Both the position numbers and the translations under genes were made by a program. The notes beneath the pieces were generated by a model that made no database searches, was not told where the DNA came from, and saw only the letters and a list, made by a program, of their open reading frames with translations. DNA of 64,000 bases from an uncultured Eubacteriales bacterium (GTDB lineage Bacteria > Bacillota > Clostridia > Oscillospirales > Acutalibacteraceae), in NCBI GenBank assembly GCA_934486755.1, contig CAKSQT010000002.1, forward strand, positions 1-64,000, read 5' to 3'. Within the stretch, counting starts at the first letter, position 1, and every line of letters starts with the position of its first letter. Shown one piece after another: positions 51,457 to 59,211 of the stretch.

Positions 51457-52635
51457 ATGTCAATATGTAAAGAAGAATTTATATCAGCTTTAAGGGTTGC
51501 GGTTTCCGCCGAATTTCTTAGTGTTCCCGACGATGAAAATGCAATTAATTTTTGCTTTTCGAACGGTTTTAATAAGAAAATGCAAAAGCTGATAAAATCG
51601 CAGAAAAAGCCGTATTGGAATTTAATAAAGACAGCTCCCAAAAGGGCTGCCGCCGTCTGTGCCGCGATCGCGGTGTTAATTTGCGGTGCCTTTTGCGTAA
51701 AACCCGTCAGGGTATCGGCTAAGGAAATGCTTGAAGAAATAATTGTTAAAACAAAGAGCATTTTTCAAACGGCTTATGAAAACGGTATTCCTCTTTCCGA
51801 GGTGGACAGCGGCGGCGATTTCAAATATACCGAATTTGACGGCGAAGAAAGAGTTACAAGGCAGGACGGAGCCTCGCCGTCCGTCACGGGAGAGACATTT
51901 GCCGACCCGAAGACCGACATATATAATAAAATGCTCAATACGATAGATCATTTTAACACAGTCGAACTAAGCGTAAATATCCATTTGTCAGGGGACGATT
52001 TGACGGTAAATTCCTATGCGGATATTGATAGATCCTTGGCTTACGAGGCAGTATATGACCGTAACCGTTTGACTTCGGAAACATTTTGCGGTTCGGAAAA
52101 CGATTTTCTGACAATCGTTGACCATAACCAAAAAACGTATTCCCGACAGTATTTAAAGAAGTACAGACGCGCCGATTCGCCTTATATTCCGCTTGAAGAA
52201 CGGATAATAACTTCACCCGACACAGGCGACGGTTTGCCCTGCTACTGTTACAGGGTAAACGCTACCAACTGCCCTATGGCGTCGTTTTCTATGCTGCCCG
52301 AGGGAATGGCTTTCAGCTATTTGTCGGATTTTGAGCGGTGGTCGATAGCGGAAGACGGTGTTGATTATCTCGGCAGAAGCTGTGTTAAGATAACAGGCAC
52401 GACAAAGCCGTCGTCTGCCGAAAAGCATAACAATGACGGTTTTATGATGCTTGTTGACAAAAATACGGGGATACTTATGAAGTTTGAGGGCTACAAAAAC
52501 GGGGGAATTTCAGGCTATATCACCGTAACAAAATGCACCGTTGACTGCGATACGGCAATCAAAAAGTTTGACGAAAGCGAGTACCCCTCATATACCGAGG
52601 GTGAACAGGCGAACTATATCAAAAGGAATAAATGA
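51457..52635 (+). CDS. predicted membrane anti-sigma factor 2
   Basis: Protein of 392 residues with one TM helix (about 70-88, AAVCAAIAVLICGAFCV), preceded by FNKKMQKLIKSQKKPYWNLIKTAPKR, which aligns with the first anti-sigma. The extracellular part has a beta-rich LolA/MucB-like look: HFNTVELSVNIHLSG, YADIDRSLAYEAVYD, CVKITGTTKPSS and FMMLVDKNTGILMKFEGYKNG. That suggests a lipoprotein-carrier-like sensor domain, unlike the first copy. It starts 21 nt after sigma 2, with AAAGGAGGAAAGGCT. Role inferred from context. Confidence 0.72.
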   Translation: MSICKEEFISALRVAVSAEFLSVPDDENAINFCFSNGFNKKMQKLIKSQKKPYWNLIKTAPKRAAAVCAAIAVLICGAFCVKPVRVSAKEMLEEIIVKTKSIFQTAYENGIPLSEVDSGGDFKYTEFDGEERVTRQDGASPSVTGETFADPKTDIYNKMLNTIDHFNTVELSVNIHLSGDDLTVNSYADIDRSLAYEAVYDRNRLTSETFCGSENDFLTIVDHNQKTYSRQYLKKYRRADSPYIPLEERIITSPDTGDGLPCYCYRVNATNCPMASFSMLPEGMAFSYLSDFERWSIAEDGVDYLGRSCVKITGTTKPSSAEKHNNDGFMMLVDKNTGILMKFEGYKNGGISGYITVTKCTVDCDTAIKKFDESEYPSYTEGEQANYIKRNK

Positions 52636-52720
52636 CTTTTAATTTGTATTTTTCTTGATAAAAAGGCTCCGATATGATAAACTTATAAGGTTGATGTGAA
52701 TTATTAAGGGGCTATGTTAA

Positions 52721-54313
52721 GTGACAGAATTAGAACGCGAAATAAAACGCCGCCGCACGTTTGCGATAATCTCGCACCCTGACGCGGGCAAAACCACCCT
52801 TACGGAAAAGTTTTTGCTTTACGGCGGTGCGATACAGACCGCGGGTTCGGTTAAGGGAAAGGCTACCGCGAAGCACGCGGTGTCGGACTGGATGGAGCTT
52901 GAAAAACAGCGCGGAATTTCAATAACCTCGTCGGTAATGCAGTTTGAGTATGAGGGATACTGCATAAACATTCTCGACACGCCCGGACATCAGGACTTTT
53001 CGGAGGATACCTATCGCACGCTTATGGCGGCGGACAGCGTTGTTATGGTGATTGACGCCGCAAAAGGTATCGAAGCGCAGACAAGAAAGCTGTTTAAGGT
53101 TTGCGCTATGCGGCATATACCGATATTTACGTTTATAAACAAGCTCGACCGTGAGGCGCGCGACCCGTTTGAACTGCTTGACGAACTTGAAAAAGAGTTT
53201 GGGATAGGCACCTATCCCGTCAACTGGCCGATAGGGTGCGGGGTCAGCTTTAAGGGCGTGTTTGACCGCGACAAACGCCAAATTCTCACCTTTAACGAAT
53301 TTCACAGAGGTCAGGAAAAGCTGACCGCGATAGAGTGCGATATAACCGACACCGAAAAGTTAGACGGGCTTATAGGCGAGTATCAGCGCAGGGAGCTGGT
53401 TGACCAAATAGAACTGCTTGACGGCGCAAGCTATGAGTTTGATTTGGAAAAGGTGCAAAAGGGCGAGCTTACGCCCGTGTTCTTCGGTTCGGCGCTCACC
53501 AACTTCGGCGTTGAGCCGTTCCTTGAAAACTTCCTTAAAATGACTACTTCTCCGCTTGCGCGTATGACCGAGCAGGGCGAGGTAGACCCGTTTGACGATA
53601 ATTTTTCCGCCTTTGTTTTTAAAATTCAGGCAAATATGAACAAGGCGCACCGCGACAGGATAACGTTTTTGCGTATTTGTTCTGGAAAGTTTGAAAGAGG
53701 GGCGGAATATTATCACGTTCAGGGCGGCAAGAGCCTAAGGCTCTCTCAGCCGCAGCAAATGATGGCGGAGGAACGCCAGATAATAAACGAGGCTTATGCG
53801 GGCGATATAATCGGCGTGTTTGACCCAGGAATTTTCTCGATAGGCGACACGGTGTGTTCGCCCAAAAAGCAGGTTAAGTTTGAGGGAATACCAACCTTTG
53901 CGCCCGAGCATTTTGCGGTTATAGAGCAAACAAATTCTTTAAAGCGCAAACAGTTTGTAAAGGGTGTTGAGCAGATAGCGCAGGAGGGCGCCATTCAGAT
54001 ATTCCACGAACCGAATACGGGTATGGAGCGCGTTATAGTCGGCGTGGTCGGCGTTTTGCAGTTTGAGGTTTTGGAATATCGGCTTCAAAATGAGTACAAC
54101 GTTGAGGTAATGCGGAACAATCTGCCGTATCAGTATATCCGCTGGATACGCAACGCGGATATAGACGTGAAATCCTTAAACCTTACCTCCGACACAAAGT
54201 GGGTTCAGGATTTTAAGGGCAACAATATCCTTATTTTCACAAGCGAATGGAATATCAATTGGGCGCTTGAACGCAACGAGGGTCTGGTTTTGGAAGACTT
54301 TAACAAGAATTAA
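52721..54313 (+). CDS. prfC: peptide chain release factor 3
   Basis: GTPase of 530 residues that recycles RF1/RF2 from the ribosome. Motifs: SHPDAGKTTLTEKFLLYGGAIQ (P-loop), RGISITSSVMQF (switch I), DTPGHQDFSEDTYRTL, NKLDREARDPFELLDE (NKxD). Domain II/III are complete and end in LVLEDFNKN. The start is GTG 52721 with AAGGGG upstream. It is monocistronic, ended by the T-rich repeat hairpin. Confidence 0.95.
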   Translation: MTELEREIKRRRTFAIISHPDAGKTTLTEKFLLYGGAIQTAGSVKGKATAKHAVSDWMELEKQRGISITSSVMQFEYEGYCINILDTPGHQDFSEDTYRTLMAADSVVMVIDAAKGIEAQTRKLFKVCAMRHIPIFTFINKLDREARDPFELLDELEKEFGIGTYPVNWPIGCGVSFKGVFDRDKRQILTFNEFHRGQEKLTAIECDITDTEKLDGLIGEYQRRELVDQIELLDGASYEFDLEKVQKGELTPVFFGSALTNFGVEPFLENFLKMTTSPLARMTEQGEVDPFDDNFSAFVFKIQANMNKAHRDRITFLRICSGKFERGAEYYHVQGGKSLRLSQPQQMMAEERQIINEAYAGDIIGVFDPGIFSIGDTVCSPKKQVKFEGIPTFAPEHFAVIEQTNSLKRKQFVKGVEQIAQEGAIQIFHEPNTGMERVIVGVVGVLQFEVLEYRLQNEYNVEVMRNNLPYQYIRWIRNADIDVKSLNLTSDTKWVQDFKGNNILIFTSEWNINWALERNEGLVLEDFNKN

Positions 54314-54367
54314 AAGTTGATAATGGAAAATTGAAAATTAACAATAAATCAGAGTTTAGCAAGCAAA

Positions 54368-54407
54368 ACAGGCTCCCCTCTTGTTCGATAGAGGGGAGCC
54401 TGTTTTT
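54368..54407 (+). terminator. terminator of prfC in an intergenic repeat
   Basis: ACAGGCTCCCCTCT pairs with AGAGGGGAGCCTGT (14 bp), then TTTT. It is preceded by AGAGTTTAGC, the complement of the CTAAACTCT module, so it is a copy of the repeat family in reverse. Confidence 0.85.
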
Positions 54408-54428
54408 ATATCAATATGTGGCTAAACT

Positions 54429-54671
54429 TTAATACTTTGCTTTTTCGTCATTTTTTGGGAAAGGCATATTTTCTGGCAAACCTAAAATATAATCAGCTGA
54501 TACGTTATAGTAAATACACAACGCCTTTATTATATGAGCGGGCATTTCACTTTCCCCGCGTTCCCAACGTTGGTATTGCGTTGTGTGTTCATTCAGCAAT
54601 TCTGCAATTTGGGCTTGTGTTATGTCTCTGTCTTCTCTTAAATCCCTTAATCTCTGATATTTATATTTCAT
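54429..54671 (-). CDS. XRE family HTH regulator
   Basis: Small repressor-like protein of 80 residues. The HTH (about 8-62) has LREDRDITQAQIAELLNEHTTQYQRWERGESEMP and LCIYYNVSADYILGLPEN. GGGGTGAATTATAA precedes ATG 54671. It is divergent from the small gene at 54776. The spacer has two AACAC-N6-GTGTT sites, the likely targets, so the protein probably represses its neighbour and itself. Confidence 0.88.
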   Translation of the reverse strand: MKYKYQRLRDLREDRDITQAQIAELLNEHTTQYQRWERGESEMPAHIIKALCIYYNVSADYILGLPENMPFPKNDEKAKY

Positions 54672-54703
54672 TTATAATTCACCCCAAACTTATTTTACCA
54701 AAA

Positions 54704-54741
54704 AACACAAAAAAGTGTTGACAATAACACAATAATGTGTT
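54704..54741. promoter_or_regulatory. two XRE operator sites
   Basis: AACAC-N6-GTGTT occurs twice (54704-54719 and 54726-54741), with centres 22 bp apart, two turns of the helix. The sites cover the -35 and spacer of the promoter listed next. Confidence 0.75.
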
Positions 54742-54746
54742 ATTAT
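54718..54746 (+). promoter_or_regulatory. promoter of the small divergent gene
   Basis: TTGACA (54718-54723), 17 bp, TATTAT (54741-54746), 30 bp before ATG 54776. Fully overlapped by the two operator sites. Confidence 0.8.
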
Positions 54747-54775
54747 TTAGCTACAAATTTAAGTGTGGTAAAAAT

Positions 54776-55087
54776 ATGGAATTTTCAGATATGATGAAAA
54801 GATGTAAGTTGTCTGAGTTAAGTAATTTTCTTATCGGCGGCGGTGAGCTGGTAATAGAAAGAGAAGATTTATATTTTGAAACAGCTGTAAAAAATGCAGA
54901 AAAGCAGACCGACGACTTTTTGGAGGAGCATTTTGAAAGTATAAAAGAGCGCGATGAGGTTTTTGCTGTAATAGCAGACCGTGAAACAATTATAAGAGAA
55001 ACATATTTTCAAATGGGCTTTACAGCAGGAATAAATTTATCAAGAGAAATAGAAAAACGGACTAAGGAACTTAGCAGAAAAAAATAA
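54776..55087 (+). CDS. uncharacterised small protein under XRE control
   Basis: Protein of 103 residues, acidic-basic and helical, not recognised with confidence. It ends FQMGFTAGINLSREIEKRTKEL, recalling small phage-associated proteins of the DUF6809 type. ATG 54776 is chosen over a start at 54737 because that one lies upstream of the -10. The ribosome site is weak. AT-rich, with no signal peptide or TM. Context suggests a small regulatory or phage-derived switch. Confidence 0.6.
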   Translation: MEFSDMMKRCKLSELSNFLIGGGELVIEREDLYFETAVKNAEKQTDDFLEEHFESIKERDEVFAVIADRETIIRETYFQMGFTAGINLSREIEKRTKELSRKK

Positions 55088-55179
55088 TATAAATTAGAGT
55101 TTAGTAGGAAAAATAGGCTCCCATCTTTTCAAAGATGGGAGCCTTCTAATATCTAAAATCTAACGTCTAAAATCTAATT
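55088..55179. repeat. intergenic repeat with hairpin
   Basis: AATTAGAGTTTAG, then hairpin AGGCTCCCATC / GATGGGAGCCT (55114-55143), then TCTAATATCTAAAATCTAACGTCTAAAATCTAATTT. It ends both convergent genes. Here the first module is reversed relative to the hairpin order seen at 834. Confidence 0.75.
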
Positions 55180-56604
55180 TCAGTTATTTGCGCCGATGGT
55201 TATATCGGTGGTGTAATATCTGCCGTTGCGGTATATTTTCATTTCCACCGTCTGTTTGGGCGAACATTCTTGGAGCAGATTATCAAGAACATTATACTCG
55301 GTTATTTTGGTGCCGTTGAACTCGGTGACTATATCGCCCTTTTTAATGCCTGCCGACTCGGCGGGGCTGCCGTCTGCAACGCTGAGAACTACCGCGCCTG
55401 TCGGATAGCCGTAGAATTTAAGCACCTCGGCGGTGTAGCGTTCGCTTATGGTTATGCCGATATACGGTTCGGGGTCGTTTTCTTTGGCAATGATGGACTT
55501 GCAGACCTCAACAACGGTATTGACAGGGATAGCAAAGCCCATTCCCTCATATTCCTCGGACACTATTTTTGAGCTGTTTATACCGACAAGCTGACCCTTA
55601 GTATTTACAAGCGCGCCGCCTGAATTGCCTGGGTTTATCGCGGCGTCGGTCTGGATAAGCTCAACGTTAGAGTCGGACGATACCACGCGGTTAAGACCGC
55701 TGATAACGCCGTAGGTCACGCTGCGCATAAATTCAAGTCCGCCAGGGTTGCCTATTGTTACTACATACTGACCGACTTTAAGATTTGACGAGTCGCCTAT
55801 TTCAACAGGCGTAAGACCCGTTACGTCGATCTTTATTACGGCAAGGTCAACCGAGATATTGTATCCGATAACGGTAGCGGTATATGATTTTGACGCTTTA
55901 TTGTCAAGGAAGACTTCAATTTTGGAGCCGCTCCCCGACAGCGCGCCCGAAATGACGTGGTAGTTAGTGATTATATATCCGTCTGACGAATATACAACGC
56001 CGCTGCCTTCGCCAGTAGATTCGCTGCTTCCTCCGAAAAAGCTGGTGACAGAGGTGGTTGTTCTTATTCCCACAACGCTCGGAGTGACCTTATCGGCAAC
56101 CGCCTCGACAACCGATTCCGCCGTTTCATCGACATTTATGTTCACATTACTGCCCGAAACGCCTGAGGACAGGTCGACAGTCTTATTTTTGTCCGATGTC
56201 AGCTTTACGGCGGCTATTCCGCTTGAAGCGCCTATGACTGCGGCGAGCAACGCCGCCAAGACAACCGCGCCGAGCCCGTATCTTTTATGCTTTTTTTCCT
56301 TTTTGGGCTTTACGGGGCGGTAGTTATAGCCGTAGGGCTGAGAATAGTAACTGCGCGGCGGCTCGGCAGGCGGTACATTGCCTGAATTCGAGCTTTGCGG
56401 TGCGCTTTCAGTCTGCGCGTTATCCTGAATTATCTCGTCCTTTTGTTTTGTGTAGTAGCCGCTTTCGGGAGTTACGGTATACCCCGAACCCGAATCGGTT
56501 TCGCGTGTGTCTGTTCCGTTCACCGAGTCAAAGCCCGATATGCGCGCTTCCGAATCGGAATTGTTTATATTTTCAAGGTCATTGTTTCTTTCTGTATCGT
56601 TCAT
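55180..56604 (-). CDS. htrA: HtrA/DegP-type membrane serine protease
   Basis: Quality-control protease of 474 residues. A disordered acidic/Asn-rich N-terminus (1-105) is followed by one TM helix (about 111-133, LGAVVLAALLAAVIGASSGIAAV). The trypsin-like domain has His in YIITNYHVISG, Asp in SVDLAVIKID and Ser in NPGNSGGALV. The C-terminal PDZ domain (about 375-470) has YIGITISERY and GSPAESAGIKKGDIVTEFNG. It degrades misfolded exported proteins, useful in a cell with giant surface proteins. AAAGGGGATCTTGTT precedes ATG 56604. Confidence 0.94.
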   Translation of the reverse strand: MNDTERNNDLENINNSDSEARISGFDSVNGTDTRETDSGSGYTVTPESGYYTKQKDEIIQDNAQTESAPQSSNSGNVPPAEPPRSYYSQPYGYNYRPVKPKKEKKHKRYGLGAVVLAALLAAVIGASSGIAAVKLTSDKNKTVDLSSGVSGSNVNINVDETAESVVEAVADKVTPSVVGIRTTTSVTSFFGGSSESTGEGSGVVYSSDGYIITNYHVISGALSGSGSKIEVFLDNKASKSYTATVIGYNISVDLAVIKIDVTGLTPVEIGDSSNLKVGQYVVTIGNPGGLEFMRSVTYGVISGLNRVVSSDSNVELIQTDAAINPGNSGGALVNTKGQLVGINSSKIVSEEYEGMGFAIPVNTVVEVCKSIIAKENDPEPYIGITISERYTAEVLKFYGYPTGAVVLSVADGSPAESAGIKKGDIVTEFNGTKITEYNVLDNLLQECSPKQTVEMKIYRNGRYYTTDITIGANN

Positions 56605-56769
56605 AACAAGATCCCCTTTCTTTTTTCGTTGTCATTATTATAGGCGTGTAATATTGCGTTCGTTAGGGAATTTTATGAACTTTAAATTAACAATTATTAC
56701 GGATATTTCAAATGTGTCGGTGAATGTCCCAAAATGTCCTGCTAATATATAACTGCCGGAGGGGTAACG

Positions 56770-57042
56770 ATGAGCGACAAAAACAAATTTTTTCACAGTA
56801 CGGTAAAACGGCTTCTTAACGAAAGACTGTCACAGGCGGAAGAGCAGTCACTTAAAGACGAGGGATACGAGCTTAAAAATCCCACAAGAAAGACCGCGGT
56901 GATGATAGCGCTTTACAAAAAGGCGTCGGGCGGAGACCTTGCCGCCATAAAGGAGCTGAGAGCCATTGTGAACGAGGACGGCGGCGTCGGGGAAAAATCC
57001 TCCTGCAAGGCGGTGATGATTATTGACGACATCGGAAATTAA
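56770..57042 (+). CDS. phage terminase small-subunit-like protein
   Basis: Protein of 90 residues directly before the large terminase, with GGAGGGG upstream. LKNPTRKTAVMIALYKKASGGDLAAIKELRAIV resembles the short helical DNA-recognition units before terminase genes. It lacks a standard HTH and is shorter than most TerS. The assignment rests mainly on position. It probably marks the left edge of the phage module, as htrA lies 165 bp away. Confidence 0.6.
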   Translation: MSDKNKFFHSTVKRLLNERLSQAEEQSLKDEGYELKNPTRKTAVMIALYKKASGGDLAAIKELRAIVNEDGGVGEKSSCKAVMIIDDIGN

Positions 57043-57043
57043 G

Positions 57044-58330
57044 ATGTCGCAGACCGTCGGCAGGGGGTATGACGAATTTTGGAACTGCCGTAAACGTTAC
57101 CGCGTGCTTAAAGGCGGCAAAGCTTCTAAGAAATCCGCTACGACGGCGCTTAACTTTATTTTCAGACTTATGAAATATAAAAACAGTAATTTATTGGTCG
57201 TAAGGCAGGTTATGAACACCCACCGAGACTCAACCTTTGCACAGCTGAAATGGGCGCAGGAGCGGCTTAACGTGGCTCACCTTTGGAGCAATACGCTTTC
57301 GCCGCTTGAAATGACCTATAAACCCACGGGACAAAAAATTATTTTCCGCGGATTTGACGATGTTTTAAAGCTGGCGTCAACCACGGTTCCTAAGGGTACG
57401 CTCAACTTTGTCTGGATAGAGGAAGCGTTTGAAATAGCGAGCGAGGCGGATTTTGACAAGCTGGATTTGTCGGTTCCGCGAGGAAACGTAGAGCCGCCGC
57501 TTTTCAAGCAGACTACGGTAACGTTTAACCCTTGGAGTGATTCCCACTGGCTGAAAAAGCGGTTTTTTGACAGCAAATCCGAAGATGTTGCGGTATTTTC
57601 CACCAATTATCTTATAAACGAGTTCCTCGACGACACCGACAGGGCGGTTTTTGAACGTATGAAGCGCGCGAACCGCCGCAAATATGAGGTGGCGGGACTT
57701 GGAAATTGGGGAATATCCGAGGGTCTTGTGTTTGAAAATTGGCACGTAGGCAGGATAGATACCGACAAGAACGAGGAATACCTCTGGAAGCACTTTTTCG
57801 GGCTTGATTACGGATACGCGAACGACCCCACGGCATTTATTGCCTTTAAGGCAAACCCTATCGAGAAGAAAATTTACATTTACGATGAGTTCTACAAAAA
57901 GCGTATGCTCAACTGCGATATAGCCGATGAAATAAGACGTCGGGGATACGCAAAAGAGCGAATACGAGCCGACTGCGCGGAGCCGAAGTCGAACGACGAT
58001 TTAAGGCGTCTCGGAATACCGAGAATAGCCCCGTCGGTCAAGGGCAGGGACAGCATATTGAACGGCATAGCTAAAATATGCGAATACAGCATAACGGTCG
58101 ATCCCAAATGCGTTAATATGATACGCGAGCTTTCCTCGTACATATATGACGACCGCCTATGCGAGAACGGTCTGCGGCTGCCGAAGGACTGCGACAATCA
58201 TTTGTGCGACGCGCTGAGGTATGCTTTTGAGGACGTAAAATTTTTTCATCCCGAAAGGGAGGTTCAGCCTGCACGCGAGGATTTAAAGGGAATCACGAGA
58301 AACGACTTAAACGGAGGATGGGACGTATGA
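57044..58330 (+). CDS. phage terminase large subunit (PBSX family)
   Basis: DNA-packaging motor of 428 residues. The ATPase domain starts YRVLKGGKASKKSATTAL (Walker A variant) with NFVWIEEAFE (Walker B). The C-terminal RNase H-like nuclease has FGLDYGYANDPTAF, RADCAEPKSNDDLRRLG and KDCDNHLCDALRYAFED. Its three acids fit the two-metal nuclease. ATG 57044 follows the TerS stop by 1 nt. Complete, with no sign of decay. Confidence 0.9.
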   Translation: MSQTVGRGYDEFWNCRKRYRVLKGGKASKKSATTALNFIFRLMKYKNSNLLVVRQVMNTHRDSTFAQLKWAQERLNVAHLWSNTLSPLEMTYKPTGQKIIFRGFDDVLKLASTTVPKGTLNFVWIEEAFEIASEADFDKLDLSVPRGNVEPPLFKQTTVTFNPWSDSHWLKKRFFDSKSEDVAVFSTNYLINEFLDDTDRAVFERMKRANRRKYEVAGLGNWGISEGLVFENWHVGRIDTDKNEEYLWKHFFGLDYGYANDPTAFIAFKANPIEKKIYIYDEFYKKRMLNCDIADEIRRRGYAKERIRADCAEPKSNDDLRRLGIPRIAPSVKGRDSILNGIAKICEYSITVDPKCVNMIRELSSYIYDDRLCENGLRLPKDCDNHLCDALRYAFEDVKFFHPEREVQPAREDLKGITRNDLNGGWDV

Positions 58331-58515
58331 CGTTGATCACGGTTATATCTGTCTGCGTAAGCGCTTTTCTTTTCGGCTTTTTGCTCGGAATATCTTCCGA
58401 ACCCGAAAGGGACAAAAAAGCCGTCAAAAAGAGGGCGGAGCGGACGGCGGCGGTCGACAGGATTAAAAAGGAATATGAAAACTTTTTAAACTACGACGGC
58501 AGTGAACAAAATTAA
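58327..58515 (+). CDS. small phage membrane protein
   Basis: Protein of 62 residues: one N-terminal TM helix (about 3-22, with FLFGFLLGI) and a basic then acidic cytoplasmic tail. ATG 58327 overlaps the terminase stop by 4 nt and has GGAGG 8 nt upstream. Not recognised. Position between terminase and scaffold is unusual for a membrane protein; it could be a phage-encoded inner-membrane factor. Confidence 0.65.
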   Translation: MTLITVISVCVSAFLFGFLLGISSEPERDKKAVKKRAERTAAVDRIKKEYENFLNYDGSEQN

Positions 58516-58543
58516 AAAGCAATTCTGAGAAGGAGAAAGAACA

Positions 58544-59191
58544 ATGGAAAAAGAGACTTTATGTCCTGAGATGACCGAACCACAGGAATCGGGGGCGGAG
58601 TCGGCAGGGGGCGTGGAAACCATAACCGAGCCTTCAAAAAACGAAATTCTTATTCCCGTAAAATTCAACAAGGAAATTAAAAATCTTACCGCCGATGAGG
58701 CGGCGCAGTTTGCGCAAAAGGGTATGAAGTTCGACGCTATTTCGGACGATTACAACCGTATCAGAGCTTTGGCGGCAAAAAACGGCGGCAGCGTGTCGAA
58801 GTTTTTGAACACCATTGAGGAGATGCAGAATAACAAGAGGAAACAGGAGCTCTTGCAAGGGTGCGCGGGAAACGAGGAGCTGGCGGAGCATATAATGCGG
58901 CTTGAAGGAATGAAAACGGGCGAGGAAAGCGGTTTTGAGGAGCTTAAAAAAGAGTTCCCCGAAATTAAAAGCATTGAGGAAATACCCGAAGCGGTAAGAG
59001 AAACCTCTATTGAAAGAGGGACAGATCTGCTTGACGAATATCTCAGATACCTGCACAAATGCTCGCGCGAGGCGGAGGACGCCGAGCGCAGGCAAAAAGA
59101 AGCAAAAAGGGCGAGCATAGGCTCGCAAAGGGCTTACGGTTCGCCCGAAAACCCCGAGGCAACAGAGTTTTTAAAGGGTCTTTGGGGATAA
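58544..59191 (+). CDS. phage scaffold-like protein
   Basis: Protein of 215 residues, highly charged and helical. The disordered Glu/Ser/Gly-rich start (1-35) precedes coiled segments such as KFLNTIEEMQNNKRKQELLQ and SREAEDAERRQKEAKRAS. It ends SPENPEATEFLKGLWG. This composition and position immediately before the capsid gene are typical of capsid scaffolding proteins. No protease domain is seen here or nearby. Confidence 0.7.
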   Translation: MEKETLCPEMTEPQESGAESAGGVETITEPSKNEILIPVKFNKEIKNLTADEAAQFAQKGMKFDAISDDYNRIRALAAKNGGSVSKFLNTIEEMQNNKRKQELLQGCAGNEELAEHIMRLEGMKTGEESGFEELKKEFPEIKSIEEIPEAVRETSIERGTDLLDEYLRYLHKCSREAEDAERRQKEAKRASIGSQRAYGSPENPEATEFLKGLWG

Positions 59192-59211
59192 TCTATTAAG
59201 GAGAAATAAAA

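Noticed and set aside
56605..56769. Prophage attachment site between htrA and the terminase
   Set aside because: No tRNA end and no convincing direct repeat could be seen on this side, and the other end is outside the window.
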